A program made the translations under genes and the position numbers. From contig NZ_NOIQ01000003.1 in assembly GCF_004136575.1 (NCBI RefSeq), positions 62,001 to 126,000 on the forward strand: a stretch of DNA of 64,000 nucleotides, given 5' to 3'. Shown piece by piece: positions 35,095 to 44,518 of this stretch (position 1 is its first letter; each line of letters starts with the position of its first letter). The notes under the pieces are model-generated. The model did no database searches and was not told the DNA's origin. It saw only the letters and a list, made by a program, of their open reading frames with translations. This DNA is from Rothia koreensis. Its GTDB lineage: Bacteria > Actinomycetota > Actinomycetes > Actinomycetales > Micrococcaceae.

Positions 35095-36041
35095 ACGCGA
35101 CAACCGCACAGCAGGAAAGGTATTCGGACATCAACACCGACACCCAGCAGGAAACATTTCCGAAGGTTCTCGACGGAACGGCCACGGCCGGTGCGATCAA
35201 GAACGAACTGCGTGACCGCGTGGACGAGCTCAGGGCCCGGGGCATCACTCCGGGGCTGGGAACCGTGCTGGTCGGGGACGACCCGGCCTCTCGTTCCTAC
35301 GTTGGCGGGAAGCACCGGGACTGCGCCGAGGTGGGCATCGCCTCGATCCGGCGCGACCTGCCCGAAGACGTCAGCCAGGAAGAACTCGAACAGGTCATCG
35401 ACGAGCTGAACGCGAACCCCGAATGCACGGGATACATTGTTCAGCTCCCCCTGCCGCCGCACATCGACACGAACAGGATCCTGGGCAGGATCGATCCGGA
35501 CAAGGACGCTGACGGTCTCCACCCGACCAACCTCGGCAAGCTCGTGCTGAATGTATACGGCGATATCGATTCCCCGTTGCCGTGCACGCCGAACGGCATC
35601 ATCGAGCTCATGCACCGTCACGGCATCAACTTGGTCGGAAAGAACGTCGTGGTCCTGGGCCGGGGGATCACGGTGGGCCGACCGCTGGGTCTGTTGTTGT
35701 CCCGTCGGGACATCAACGCGACCGTGACCATGGCGCACACCGGGACCAAGGACCTCGACGACGTCCTCGCCCGGGCGGACATCATCGTCGCCGCGATCGG
35801 TGTTCCGCACGCCGTGCGCCCCGACCAGGTGGCCGATGGTGCGATCCTTCTGGACGTCGGGGTCTCCCGGGTCCTGGACCCGGAAACGGGCAAAAAGAAG
35901 CTCACGGGTGACATCCACCCGGACGCGGCGGCCAAATCATCGTGGTATTCGCCGAACCCCGGCGGCGTGGGTCCCATGACCCGGGCGATGCTGCTGGTCA
36001 ACGTGGTCCAGAGGGCCGAAAGAGAAGCGGCGGAAGCCTAG
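35091..36041 (+). CDS. folD: Bifunctional methylenetetrahydrofolate dehydrogenase/cyclohydrolase
   Basis: 316 aa from GTG 35091. ATG 35088, one codon earlier, is an equal candidate. Either overlaps the glyA stop. FolD oxidises methylene-THF to methenyl-THF with NADP+ and hydrolyses it to formyl-THF. Motifs are [71 protein letters not shown] and [12 protein letters not shown]. About 28 extra residues precede the usual start of the fold ([10 protein letters not shown]), an unusual N-terminal extension rich in Thr and Gln. A hairpin terminator follows 9 bp after the stop. Confidence 0.95.
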   Translation: MNATTAQQERYSDINTDTQQETFPKVLDGTATAGAIKNELRDRVDELRARGITPGLGTVLVGDDPASRSYVGGKHRDCAEVGIASIRRDLPEDVSQEELEQVIDELNANPECTGYIVQLPLPPHIDTNRILGRIDPDKDADGLHPTNLGKLVLNVYGDIDSPLPCTPNGIIELMHRHGINLVGKNVVVLGRGITVGRPLGLLLSRRDINATVTMAHTGTKDLDDVLARADIIVAAIGVPHAVRPDQVADGAILLDVGVSRVLDPETGKKKLTGDIHPDAAAKSSWYSPNPGGVGPMTRAMLLVNVVQRAEREAAEA

Positions 36042-36050
36042 AGAAACGAG

Positions 36051-36083
36051 CGCCGGCCCCGGCGAGAAACGCCGGGGCCGGCG
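36051..36083 (+). terminator. Strong hairpin terminator after folD
   Basis: A perfect 14-bp stem: CGCCGGCCCCGGCG (36051-36064) pairs with CGCCGGGGCCGGCG (36070-36083), with the loop AGAAA. It lies 9 bp after the folD stop. Confidence 0.9.
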
Positions 36084-36129
36084 TCGTCGTGTGATGCTGA
36101 GGGGCGGAAAACGCCCGGCCGCGGACTTG

Positions 36130-36135
36130 TACAAT
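36130..36135 (+). promoter_or_regulatory. -10 box of a leaderless promoter
   Basis: TACAAT ends 7 nt before ATG 36143, so transcription would start at the start codon. No clear -35 box or ribosome-binding site is seen. Confidence 0.5.
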
Positions 36136-36142
36136 GGGGGCC

Positions 36143-36679
36143 ATGCAACCGATCGGAACTTCAGACGCCCGTGTGGGCAATGCACAGACCAGAAGCGCGG
36201 CCAGCGGAAGAGCCTTCTGGGCCACCGTGATCGGCATGGCGGTGATGGTTCTGATCTTCGTCTTCGCCGTGATTTCCGCCGCGAATGAGCAGTCCGTGCT
36301 GGGCTGGATCCTGGCGGCCATCGCTCTCGGCTGGTTGGCGCTCGCGGCCTACGCCCTCTTCCTGGTCCGGGGAACGCTCCGCTTCGGGAAGAACGCCGTC
36401 AGGAAGTTGCAGAGCGATCTCGAGGACGCCCAGATGCGTGCGCCCTCGTCCGGGACCTCAGCGGTTCCCGAAGCTGACGCCATGCGTGACCAAAAACTCG
36501 CGCATTCCTTCCAGATCGTGCTGGTCCAGAACAAGGTCCTCAAGGAAGAACTTGCCAAGGGCGACCAGGCGGACCAGGAAGTCGTGGACCGGGCCATCGA
36601 CACCATCAATTTCACGGCCAAGAACGGGATGGGTATGGTTCAGTCCCAGGACACCGTCGACGGTACGGTCGTGGACTAG
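36143..36679 (+). CDS. Small membrane protein with two TM helices, unknown function
   Basis: 178 aa from ATG 36143. Two hydrophobic helices lie at about residues 26-46 and 53-75. A cytoplasmic part with a likely amphipathic or coiled-coil stretch follows (RKLQSDLEDAQ and QNKVLKEELAKGDQADQEVV). No enzyme motif is visible. I do not recognise a named family. It probably has its own leaderless promoter and lies 113 bp upstream of xth on the same strand. Confidence 0.7.
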   Translation: MQPIGTSDARVGNAQTRSAASGRAFWATVIGMAVMVLIFVFAVISAANEQSVLGWILAAIALGWLALAAYALFLVRGTLRFGKNAVRKLQSDLEDAQMRAPSSGTSAVPEADAMRDQKLAHSFQIVLVQNKVLKEELAKGDQADQEVVDRAIDTINFTAKNGMGMVQSQDTVDGTVVD

Positions 36680-36792
36680 AACCACTCGACCAGCCGGTTG
36701 CGAAAGCATTGATCGTCCACGAGCACGTCTGAATCCGCACGGCGGGACCGTGTGCGAACCAGCGGAAGAATCACGAGGAAGGCCGAGACTTT

Positions 36793-37662
36793 ATGGACCA
36801 GACCGCCAGGGACGCCAACAGCCTGCGCATCGCAACCGTGAACGTCAATGGTATTCGGGCCGCCTACAACCCCAAGAAGAAACAGACCATGGGGGACTGG
36901 CTCGAGAACAGGGACATCGATGTCCTCTGCCTCCAGGAGGTGAGGGCTCCTGACGCGAAGCTCCGCGAACTCCTCGGAGAAGAGGACTGGGACATCCTGC
37001 ACGCCGAGGCCGAGGCCAAGGGCCGCGCGGGTGTTGCGATTGCGACCCGCAAGGACACCGAAAACCGGCCCTCCCGGCTGTCCGGTCAGCCCGTGGCGAC
37101 GCGGGAGAACATCGGCGTCGATTACTTCGCCCACGCGGGGCGATGGGTCGAAGCCGACTACGAACTGCCCAACGGGCAGACGCTCACGGTGGTCTCCGCC
37201 TACGTCCACTCGGGCGAGGTGGGCACGGAGCGCCAGGACGACAAGTACAGGTTCCTGGATGTGATGGTGGAACGACTCCCGGCGCTCGCGCAGCATTCGG
37301 ACCACGCTCTGATCGTCGGCGACCTCAACGTGGGGCACACCGAGCTCGACATCAAGAATTGGAAGGGCAACGTCAAGAACGCCGGGTTCCTTCCTGAGGA
37401 GCGCGCCTACTTCGACCGGTTCTTCGGCGACCTCGGATACCGCGATGTCGCCCGCGGCCTGGCGGGCGAGGTGCCGGGCCCGTACACCTGGTGGTCCTAC
37501 CGGGGGCAGGCATTCGACAACGACGCCGGCTGGCGGATCGACTACCACATGGCGACCCCGGCCCTGGCGGAGGCCGCGCAGAACGCCGTGGTGGATCGGG
37601 CCCCGAGCTACGACACCCGCTTCTCTGATCACGCCCCGCTCGTGGTCGACTACCACTTCTAG
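36793..37662 (+). CDS. xth: Exodeoxyribonuclease III / AP endonuclease
   Basis: 289 aa. This base-excision-repair nuclease cuts at abasic sites and trims 3' ends. Catalytic motifs of the EEP fold are visible: NVNGIRAA, Glu49 in [35 protein letters not shown], and the final [10 protein letters not shown] with the catalytic His. The ATG at 36793 follows an AGGAAGG about 11 nt away. In this neighbourhood it is followed by trpS on the same strand with a weak hairpin between them. Confidence 0.94.
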   Translation: MDQTARDANSLRIATVNVNGIRAAYNPKKKQTMGDWLENRDIDVLCLQEVRAPDAKLRELLGEEDWDILHAEAEAKGRAGVAIATRKDTENRPSRLSGQPVATRENIGVDYFAHAGRWVEADYELPNGQTLTVVSAYVHSGEVGTERQDDKYRFLDVMVERLPALAQHSDHALIVGDLNVGHTELDIKNWKGNVKNAGFLPEERAYFDRFFGDLGYRDVARGLAGEVPGPYTWWSYRGQAFDNDAGWRIDYHMATPALAEAAQNAVVDRAPSYDTRFSDHAPLVVDYHF

Positions 37663-37678
37663 ACGTTGCGCCTCCCGA

Positions 37679-37698
37679 GCCCGCCGGAACCGGTGGGC
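37679..37698 (+). terminator. Possible weak terminator after xth
   Basis: GCCCGCC (37679-37685) pairs with GGTGGGC (37692-37698), including one G-T pair, around a 6-nt loop. It is 16 bp after the xth stop. Confidence 0.4.
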
Positions 37699-37729
37699 TT
37701 CGGGGCCGCAGAGAGCAGAAAAGAACAGC

Positions 37730-38767
37730 ATGACAGAACGCACCATCCCCAACGCATCCACCGGCGCACCGAGAGTCTTCTCCGGTGCGCAGCCTTCGGC
37801 TGACTCCCTTCACCTGGGCAACTACGTCGGGGCGGTCCGCAATTGGGTGGACATGCAGGCCGAGAACGAGTGCATCTATTTCATTCCGGACCTCCACGCG
37901 ATCACGGTCCCGCAGGACCCCGAGCATCTCGCGGAACGGACCAGGAAGACCGCCGCCCAGTACATCGCCGCCGGTATCGATCCGACGACGACGCCGTTCT
38001 TCGTCCAGTCCCATGTCCCGGAGCACAGCCAATTGGCGTGGCTGCTCACCTGCATCACCGGAGACGGCGAGGCCCGCCGCATGACGCAGTTCAAGGACAA
38101 GGCCGCGAAGCAGGGATCAGAGAACACCTCGGCGGGCCTGTACGCCTATCCGATGCTCATGGCGGCAGACATCCTGCTGTACCAGACCGATCAGGTACCG
38201 GTGGGGGAGGACCAGCGGCAGCACCTCGAGCTGACCCGCAATCTCGCCCAGCGATTCAACGCCCGGTTCGGCGAGACGTTTGTGGTTCCCGAGGCCAAGA
38301 TCCTCGGCGATACCGCCAAGATCTACGACCTGCAGAATCCCTCGGCGAAGATGTCCAAGTCGGCGGCCTCGGAGAGCGGCATCATCTGGTTGCTGGACGA
38401 TCCGAAGAAGCTGGCCAAGAAGATCAAGTCCGCGGTGACCGACGACGGCACCGAGATTCGCTTCGACCGGGAGAACAAGCCGGGCGTTTCGAACCTGTTG
38501 ACCATTTATTCGTCCCTGACCGGTCGGTCCGTCGAGGACATTGTCGCCGAGTACGAGGGCAAGATGTACGGCCACCTGAAGGTTGGCCTGGCCGACGTCG
38601 CCGTGGACGTCCTCGGTCCGATCAGGGAACGCACCCTGGAAATCATGGACGACCCGGCCGAACTGGACAGGTTGCTGGCCATCGGAGCGGCCAAGGCGCG
38701 GGAGATCGCGGCTCCGACCGTTGCGTCAGCCTATGAACATATGGGATTCCTTGCACCGCGGGGCTGA
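37730..38767 (+). CDS. trpS: Tryptophanyl-tRNA synthetase
   Basis: 345 aa from ATG 37730, the usual length. A class I synthetase that charges tRNA-Trp. Its HIGH-like motif is [11 protein letters not shown] and its KMSKS motif is [13 protein letters not shown]. Further marks are [24 protein letters not shown] and [20 protein letters not shown] 2H phosphoesterase gene starts 3 bp after its stop, so the two are likely cotranscribed. Confidence 0.97.
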   Translation: MTERTIPNASTGAPRVFSGAQPSADSLHLGNYVGAVRNWVDMQAENECIYFIPDLHAITVPQDPEHLAERTRKTAAQYIAAGIDPTTTPFFVQSHVPEHSQLAWLLTCITGDGEARRMTQFKDKAAKQGSENTSAGLYAYPMLMAADILLYQTDQVPVGEDQRQHLELTRNLAQRFNARFGETFVVPEAKILGDTAKIYDLQNPSAKMSKSAASESGIIWLLDDPKKLAKKIKSAVTDDGTEIRFDRENKPGVSNLLTIYSSLTGRSVEDIVAEYEGKMYGHLKVGLADVAVDVLGPIRERTLEIMDDPAELDRLLAIGAAKAREIAAPTVASAYEHMGFLAPRG

Positions 38768-38770
38768 GTA

Positions 38771-39346
38771 GTGCAAACCAAGGTCTCAACGGGTCCCGCC
38801 GATCGGGGACAGATCGGTGTGAGCCCCACGATTCTTCCGGGCAAGAGCTATCTGAGCCTTGTCCTGGACGTGCCCGCGTGCGTGCACGAGGACGTCATGC
38901 AATGGCGATCCCACCATTGTTCGCACCCGGGGCACCCTCTGCACATCACGGTATTCATCGCGGAGTTGGGCGAGCGTCCGGAGGAAAGCGCCGAACGGTT
39001 CCTCTCGGAATTCGAGGATCAGTGCCTGGGGCTCGGTCCGGGGCGCATCACCCTCACCGGAACCGGGACGTTCCGTCCGATGAGTGACGTGGTCTTCCTG
39101 TCCGTGGGGGAGGGCACGGAGTTTCTCCACGAACTGCACAACCGGTGCCTGAAACTTTTGGACAGCGCATCGCCGTTTCTCTATCACCCGCACATGACGC
39201 TGACGCAGAACGAGGGCCGGCGGACGCTCGAGGCCGCGTTGGCAGATTTCCGGGATTTCACCGCGACGTTCCCGGTCACTGGGCTGGACGCCTACATCGG
39301 TGACGAAACCGGGTGGCGGTCCCTGGGCCGCGTCGACCTCCGCTGA
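38771..39346 (+). CDS. 2'-5' RNA ligase-like 2H phosphoesterase
   Basis: 191 aa from GTG 38771. The two H-x-T motifs of the 2H superfamily are present: LHIT (His58) and HPHMTL (about 137). Members hydrolyse or ligate 2'-5' or cyclic phosphodiester bonds in RNA or nucleotides. The biological substrate here is unknown. The gene follows trpS by 3 bp, a conserved pairing in related bacteria as far as I recall. It converges with the mannose-1-phosphate guanylyltransferase gene, with about 78 bp between and no clear terminator. Confidence 0.82.
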   Translation: MQTKVSTGPADRGQIGVSPTILPGKSYLSLVLDVPACVHEDVMQWRSHHCSHPGHPLHITVFIAELGERPEESAERFLSEFEDQCLGLGPGRITLTGTGTFRPMSDVVFLSVGEGTEFLHELHNRCLKLLDSASPFLYHPHMTLTQNEGRRTLEAALADFRDFTATFPVTGLDAYIGDETGWRSLGRVDLR

Positions 39347-39424
39347 GCGCCTCGCACCGGACGCCCGATCGGGGGACGACGCTCCCGGCCGCAGACCAGG
39401 CCCTCGAGCCCGTGCCGACGCGGA

Positions 39425-40534
39425 TCAGAGGACGTCGGTGTCCCCGTTCTCCTTGAGCGCATTGACGGCATCCTTGACCCTTTGGGCGTGCTCCTGGGTC
39501 GTGACCAGCAGTGCGTCCTGGGTGTCGACCACGACGATGTCCTCGACCCCGATCAAGGCGACGATGCGGCTGGTGTCCGAGGCGACGATGCCGGAGGCGT
39601 TGTCCGTCATGACTCTCTTGTTCTTGCCGATCACGGCAACCTCGTCCACGTTCACGGCGCGGTTGAGTCGGCTGATGGCCGCGAAGTCCCCGACGTCGTC
39701 CCAGGTGAAGGAGGCGGGGACCATCGCGACGTCGCCCGCCGCGGCCGCAGGCTCGGCCACCGCGTAGTCGATCGCGATCTTGGGCAGGCTGGGCCAAACC
39801 CGGTCCATGACCGCGTCGCGTTCGTCGGTCTCCCAGGCTTCGGCGATCTCCATGATGCCCGCGTGCAACTCGGGCTGGTTCGCCGCCAGATGGCTCAGCA
39901 GGAGTTTGGCCGGGGCAACGAACATGCCCGCATTCCATGTGTACTCACCGCTGCGGACGTACGAGCGTGCGGTGTCCTCGTCCGGTTTCTCCACGAATTC
40001 GTCGACCTTCATCGCGGACGGCGCGGCCTCCAGGCCGAGGCTTTCGCTCGCGCGGATGTAGCCGAACCCCGTGGAAGGGGAGGTCGGTGTGATGCCGATG
40101 GTCACGATGCGGCCCGTGGCCGCGGTCTGCACCGCTTCTTCGACGACGCGGTGGAATTCCTCCGTCGGCTCCACCACATGATCCGCCGCGAACGAGCCGA
40201 CGATGGCCTCGGGGTCCCGGAGGCTGATGATCGCCGAGGCCAACCCAATGGCCGCACCAGAATCCTTGGGAGAGGGCTCCAGCACCAGATCCGACTCGGA
40301 ACATTCGGGCAACTGGCTCCGCACGGCTTGCGCATGGGTGCGCCCCGTGACAATCATCACACCACTGGAGCTGAGATCGATCAGGCGCTCGTAGGTCGAG
40401 CGCAGGAGCGAGTGTCCGCTGCCCGTCAGATCGAGCAGGAATTTCGGTGCATCGGCCCTGGACAGAGGCCAAAGGCGGGACCCGACACCACCGGCCGGGA
40501 CAAACGGGTGGAAGTGCGCATGTGGTGCTTTCAT
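39425..40534 (-). CDS. Mannose-1-phosphate guanylyltransferase
   Basis: 369 aa from ATG 40534. The in-frame ATG 40543 overlaps the -10 box and is less likely. It makes GDP-mannose from mannose-1-phosphate and GTP, the donor for mannosylated lipids and polymers. The pyrophosphorylase motif is FVPAGGVGSRLWPLSRADAP. Also present are SFAADHVVEP, GFGYIRAS, VEKPDEDTARSYV, YTWNAGMFV and ASFTWDDVGDF. The bifunctional isomerase domain of ManC/AlgA is absent, which matches the short actinobacterial form. It could feed the GT4 glycosyltransferase at 16.8 kb. Confidence 0.92.
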   Translation of the reverse strand: MKAPHAHFHPFVPAGGVGSRLWPLSRADAPKFLLDLTGSGHSLLRSTYERLIDLSSSGVMIVTGRTHAQAVRSQLPECSESDLVLEPSPKDSGAAIGLASAIISLRDPEAIVGSFAADHVVEPTEEFHRVVEEAVQTAATGRIVTIGITPTSPSTGFGYIRASESLGLEAAPSAMKVDEFVEKPDEDTARSYVRSGEYTWNAGMFVAPAKLLLSHLAANQPELHAGIMEIAEAWETDERDAVMDRVWPSLPKIAIDYAVAEPAAAAGDVAMVPASFTWDDVGDFAAISRLNRAVNVDEVAVIGKNKRVMTDNASGIVASDTSRIVALIGVEDIVVVDTQDALLVTTQEHAQRVKDAVNALKENGDTDVL

Positions 40535-40541
40535 CGCACAC

Positions 40542-40547
40542 ATCGTA
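40542..40547 (-). promoter_or_regulatory. -10 box of a leaderless promoter
   Basis: TACGAT on the minus strand ends 7 nt before ATG 40534. This supports the second of two in-frame ATGs as the start. Confidence 0.5.
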
Positions 40548-40748
40548 CCGGTTGCGTTCGTCATAAATCGCAAGGGCGTCGTGCGTGCCTTCGGGGCGCC
40601 TCGACCCGAACTCCGGATTCCCCTCTCGATCGCATCGGCGGAATGAGTGGGAAGCACGGCATTAGGCCAAGAAACTGTGGCCTATTCTCCCCGGAAGGCC
40701 GCGGGAGAGCGGCGTCGACATGGTGTCACTAAGCGTTCCGGCTGCTGG

Positions 40749-40754
40749 TAATCT
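40749..40754 (+). promoter_or_regulatory. -10 box of the sdhCDAB promoter
   Basis: TAATCT lies about 130 nt before the sdhC GTG. The leader holds an AGGAGAA site (40758-40764) and an ATG (40776) whose frame runs without a stop into sdhC. Confidence 0.45.
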
Positions 40755-40886
40755 GACAGGAGAACTCGCTCACTCATGACGCCCGGGCCCGCCCGGTCTG
40801 CGCAGTGGCAGTGCATTCGTGGGCCCCTCGCCGGAAGGAAGACCGACGCCGCGGCCCTCCGGTTGATGAAACAGGGAGGTTATTCA

Positions 40887-41267
40887 GTGCCGAATACATC
40901 CAAGGGCACCCTCTACAGAGGCCGCCAGGGCATGTGGTCCTGGGTGGCTCATCGCGTCACAGGCATCGCAATCTTCTTCTTCTTGCTTGTCCACGTGCTT
41001 GATACGGCACTCGTCCGGGTTTCCCCGGAGGCCTACAACCACGTGATTGCCACGTACAAGAACCCCATCATGGGTCTCGGCGAGGCGGGCCTGGTCGCCG
41101 CGATCGTCTACCACGCCTTCAACGGTCTCCGAATCATCCTGATCGACTTCTGGAAGAACGGGGCCAAGAACCAGAAAGCGATGCTGTGGGGCGTGCTGAT
41201 CCTCTGGGTCATTGCCGTCGTGCCGTTCCTCGTCCGCCACCTCGCCATCGTTTTTGGAGGTCACTAA
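40887..41267 (+). CDS. sdhC: Succinate dehydrogenase cytochrome b556 subunit
   Basis: 126 aa from GTG 40887, placed 7 nt after GGGAGG. It is a membrane anchor of complex II that carries heme and the quinone site. Three helices are visible, beginning with GMWSWVAHRVTGIAIFFFLL and including histidines in LVHVLDT and VYHAFNGLRI. ATG 40776, with its own AGGAGAA, would add 37 residues, but family length favours the GTG. sdhD follows 3 bp after the stop. It is the first gene of sdhCDAB. Confidence 0.93.
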   Translation: MPNTSKGTLYRGRQGMWSWVAHRVTGIAIFFFLLVHVLDTALVRVSPEAYNHVIATYKNPIMGLGEAGLVAAIVYHAFNGLRIILIDFWKNGAKNQKAMLWGVLILWVIAVVPFLVRHLAIVFGGH

Positions 41268-41270
41268 CCC

Positions 41271-41756
41271 ATGGCAACTCCGTTGAAAACTCGCATCGCG
41301 GTCCCCAGGAGCCGGGACAACAGCGTCGATGGCATCAAGTACAACCGCTCGGGCTCCAAGCGCAACAACTTCGAGATGTTCGCGTGGCTGTACATGCGCG
41401 TCTCGGGTGTTCTGCTGATCGTCCTGATCTTCGGGCACCTTTTCGTCAACCTCATGATGGGAGACGGGGTCCACGCGATCGATTTCGGCTTCGTCGGAGG
41501 CAAGTGGGCCAATCCCTTCTGGCAGACCTGGGACCTCATCATGCTCTGGCTGGCCATGATCCACGGGACCAACGGCGTGCGCACCGTGATCGACGACTAC
41601 GCCGAGAAGGACAGGACCCGTTTCTGGCTCAAGACCCTGCTCTTCCTCGCTTCCGGGTTCATCCTGCTCGTCGGCACCCTGGTGATTTTCACCTTCTCCC
41701 CGTGCCCCACGGGAGCAGATCCCTCGCTGGTTCCGTCCTTCTGCCCGGCACCGTAG
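41271..41756 (+). CDS. sdhD: Succinate dehydrogenase hydrophobic anchor subunit
   Basis: 161 aa. It is the second membrane anchor of complex II, with three helices ([58 protein letters not shown]). The histidine in IFGHLF may help ligate heme. The N-terminal 35 residues are basic and the C-terminus is Pro/Ser-rich. The ATG at 41271 is 3 bp after sdhC and follows GGAGG. Confidence 0.92.
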   Translation: MATPLKTRIAVPRSRDNSVDGIKYNRSGSKRNNFEMFAWLYMRVSGVLLIVLIFGHLFVNLMMGDGVHAIDFGFVGGKWANPFWQTWDLIMLWLAMIHGTNGVRTVIDDYAEKDRTRFWLKTLLFLASGFILLVGTLVIFTFSPCPTGADPSLVPSFCPAP

Positions 41757-41838
41757 CCGCGGCCGGATCACGACGCCGGGGCAGGACGGCGCTCCGCCCC
41801 ACACCTACAGAGACTCAACAAGGAAAGAGCATCCAAGA

Positions 41839-43599
41839 ATGCAGCTTCACAAGTACGATGTGGTCATCGTCGGTGCCGGCGGTGCCGGTATGCGCGCAGC
41901 CATCGAATCCGGCCAGCGCGCCCGCACCGCCGTACTGACCAAGATCTACCCGACCCGTTCGCACACCGGTGCGGCCCAGGGCGGAATGTGTGCGGCGCTG
42001 GCCAATGTCGAGGAAGACAACTGGGAGTGGCACACCTTCGACACCATCAAGGGTGGCGACTACCTGGTGGACCAGGACGCCGCCGAGGTCATGGCCAAGG
42101 AAGCCATTGACGCCGTGCTGGACCTCGAAAAGATGGGCCTGCCGTTCAACCGCACCCCCGAGGGTCGGATCGACCAGCGTCGCTTCGGCGGACACACGCG
42201 CGACCACGGCAAGTCGCCCGTTCGCCGTGCGTGCTACGCGGCGGACCGCACGGGCCACATGATTCTCCAGACGCTGTACCAGAACTGCGTCAAGCACAAC
42301 GTCGAGTTCTTCAACGAGTACTACGTGCTCGACCTGGTCATGACCGAGGTCGACGGCAAGCCCCGGCCGTCCGGCGTCGTGACCTACGATCTGGCCACCG
42401 GCGAAGTCCACGTGTTCCAGGCGAAGTCGATCGTCTTCGCCTCGGGCGGTTGCGGCAAGATCTTCAAGACCACCTCGAACGCGCACACGCTGACCGGTGA
42501 CGGCATGGCCATCGCCTTCCGCAACGGCCTGCCGCTGGAAGACATGGAATTCGTCCAGTTCCACCCGACGGGTCTCGCGGGGCTGGGCATCCTGGTCTCC
42601 GAGGCGGCCCGAGGTGAGGGCGGAATCCTCCGCAACTCCGAGGGCGAACGCTTCATGGAGCGCTACGCCCCGACGATCAAGGACCTTGCCCCGCGTGACA
42701 TTGTGGCCCGCTCGATGGCCAACGAGGTTCGCGAGGGCCGCGGGTGCGGGCCCAACAAGGACTACGTCCTGCTGGACCTGACCCACCTCGAGCCGGAGCA
42801 CATCGACGCCAAGCTCCCGGACATCACCGAGTTCGCGCGCACCTACCTGGGCGTCGAGCCGTACACCGAGCCCGTCCCGGTGTTCCCGACGGCCCACTAC
42901 GCGATGGGTGGCATCCCCACCAACATCGACGCGGAGGTGTACCGCAACTCGGAGGAGACGGTCCCCGGACTCTACGCGGCGGGCGAGGTCGCCTGCGTGT
43001 CCGTGCACGGCTCCAACCGCCTGGGAACGAACTCGTTGCTCGACATCAACGTGTTCGGCAAGCGCGCCGGAATCAAGGCTGCGGAGTACGCGGCGACCGC
43101 GGACTTCCTGCCCGTCCCGGAGGACGCGGCCCAGCCGACGCAGGATCTGCTCGACCTCATGCGCAACGGCAAGGGCGACCAGAAGGTGGCCGTGCTCCGC
43201 AAGGAACTGCAGGACGTCATGGACGCCGACATGCAGGTGTTCCGCACGGCCGACACGATCCACAACGCGCTGGACAAGATCGCCGATCTCCAGGAGCGTT
43301 ACAAGCACATCCAGATCCAGGACCAGGGCAAGCGCTTCAACCTGGATCTCCTCGAGGCCGTGGAACTGGGCTTCCTGCTGGAGCTCGCCAAGGTCATGTC
43401 CGTTGCGGCCCTGCACCGCGAGGAATCCCGCGGAGGCCACTTCCGCGAGGACTTCCCCAACCGCGACGACGACAAGTTCATGAAGCACTCGATGGCCTAC
43501 CTGGACGAAGGTGCCGAGACCGACAGCGTCGCCGGCATTCGCCTCGAGACCAAGCCGGTGATCTTCACCCGCTACGAGCCGATGGAGCGTAAGTACTAA
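41839..43599 (+). CDS. sdhA: Succinate dehydrogenase flavoprotein subunit
   Basis: 586 aa. It oxidises succinate to fumarate on the cytoplasmic face of the membrane. The dinucleotide-binding start is [19 protein letters not shown]. The covalent FAD histidine is His42 in [10 protein letters not shown]. Substrate motifs [30 protein letters not shown] and [20 protein letters not shown] are intact. The ATG follows AAGGAAAGAGC about 9 nt away. sdhB overlaps by one base (TAATG). Confidence 0.97.
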   Translation: MQLHKYDVVIVGAGGAGMRAAIESGQRARTAVLTKIYPTRSHTGAAQGGMCAALANVEEDNWEWHTFDTIKGGDYLVDQDAAEVMAKEAIDAVLDLEKMGLPFNRTPEGRIDQRRFGGHTRDHGKSPVRRACYAADRTGHMILQTLYQNCVKHNVEFFNEYYVLDLVMTEVDGKPRPSGVVTYDLATGEVHVFQAKSIVFASGGCGKIFKTTSNAHTLTGDGMAIAFRNGLPLEDMEFVQFHPTGLAGLGILVSEAARGEGGILRNSEGERFMERYAPTIKDLAPRDIVARSMANEVREGRGCGPNKDYVLLDLTHLEPEHIDAKLPDITEFARTYLGVEPYTEPVPVFPTAHYAMGGIPTNIDAEVYRNSEETVPGLYAAGEVACVSVHGSNRLGTNSLLDINVFGKRAGIKAAEYAATADFLPVPEDAAQPTQDLLDLMRNGKGDQKVAVLRKELQDVMDADMQVFRTADTIHNALDKIADLQERYKHIQIQDQGKRFNLDLLEAVELGFLLELAKVMSVAALHREESRGGHFREDFPNRDDDKFMKHSMAYLDEGAETDSVAGIRLETKPVIFTRYEPMERKY

Positions 43600-44390
43600 T
43601 GACTACTCAGGAAAAGGAAGCAGCCGAGCCGGCTTCGAAGGTCGATCTGCCGGGTGAGTCCGGTGGCGGGGGAGAGATCCCCACGTACAACCTGACCTTG
43701 AAGGTCCGTCGTTACAATCCCGAGGTCTCCGAGGAGGCGCACTGGGAGGACTACGAGCTGGAGATGTTCGGCACGGACCGAGTCCTGGACGCACTGCACA
43801 AGGTCAAGTGGGAGATCGACGGGTCGCTGTCGTTCCGCCGCTCCTGCGCCCACGGTGTGTGCGGTTCCGACGCGATGCGCATCAACGGCCGCAACCGACT
43901 GGCATGCAAGACCCTTCTGAAGGACCTCGACCTGTCCAAGCCGGTCACGGTCGAAGCGATCAAGGGCCTGCCCTGTGAGAAGGACCTGATCGTGGACATG
44001 GAGCCCTTCTTCCAGTCCTACCGCGAGATCATGCCGTTCCTCATGAACGAGGGACACGAGCCGGAGCGCGAGCGCTACCAGTCCCAGGAAGACCGGGACC
44101 GGTTCGACGACACGACGAAGTGCATCCTCTGCGCGGCATGCACGTCTTCGTGCCCCGTCTTCTGGACCGACGGTCAGTACTTCGGACCGGCGGCGATCGT
44201 CAACGCTCACCGTTTCATCTTCGATTCGCGTGACGACGCCGGTGACCTGCGCCTGGAGATCCTCAATGACAAGGAAGGCGTGTGGCGCTGCCGGACGACC
44301 TTCAACTGCACCGAGGCCTGCCCCCGCGGCATCCAGGTCACCAAGGCGATTGCCGAGGTCAAGCAGGCGGTTCTGGCCCGCGCCTTCTGA
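43599..44390 (+). CDS. sdhB: Succinate dehydrogenase iron-sulfur subunit
   Basis: 263 aa. It passes electrons from FAD to quinone through three Fe-S clusters. The 2Fe-2S ligands are in RRSCAHGVCGSDAM and NRLACKT. The 4Fe-4S and 3Fe-4S ligands are in CILCAACTSSCPVFW and FNCTEACPRGIQVT. The start codon overlaps the sdhA stop. The N-terminus has about 27 polar residues before the ferredoxin domain. A strong hairpin terminator ends the operon. Confidence 0.97.
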   Translation: MTTQEKEAAEPASKVDLPGESGGGGEIPTYNLTLKVRRYNPEVSEEAHWEDYELEMFGTDRVLDALHKVKWEIDGSLSFRRSCAHGVCGSDAMRINGRNRLACKTLLKDLDLSKPVTVEAIKGLPCEKDLIVDMEPFFQSYREIMPFLMNEGHEPERERYQSQEDRDRFDDTTKCILCAACTSSCPVFWTDGQYFGPAAIVNAHRFIFDSRDDAGDLRLEILNDKEGVWRCRTTFNCTEACPRGIQVTKAIAEVKQAVLARAF

Positions 44391-44416
44391 CGCGACGCCG
44401 CACCGCAGCGAATCAA

Positions 44417-44456
44417 CGACGCCGCCCGCGTTCCCCAGGGGACGCGGGCGGCGTCG
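44417..44456 (+). terminator. Strong hairpin terminator of sdhCDAB
   Basis: A perfect 15-bp stem: CGACGCCGCCCGCGT (44417-44431) pairs with ACGCGGGCGGCGTCG (44442-44456), with a 10-nt loop. It starts 26 bp after the sdhB stop. Confidence 0.9.
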
Positions 44457-44505
44457 TCATGTTCTGACACGTTTGCAACGTGGGCGCGAACCCGGGTCCG
44501 GGCGC

Positions 44506-44511
44506 TAAGGT
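44506..44511 (+). promoter_or_regulatory. -10 box of a leaderless promoter
   Basis: TAAGGT ends 7 nt before ATG 44519. No ribosome-binding site lies before that ATG. Confidence 0.45.
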
Positions 44512-44518
44512 CGCTTGT

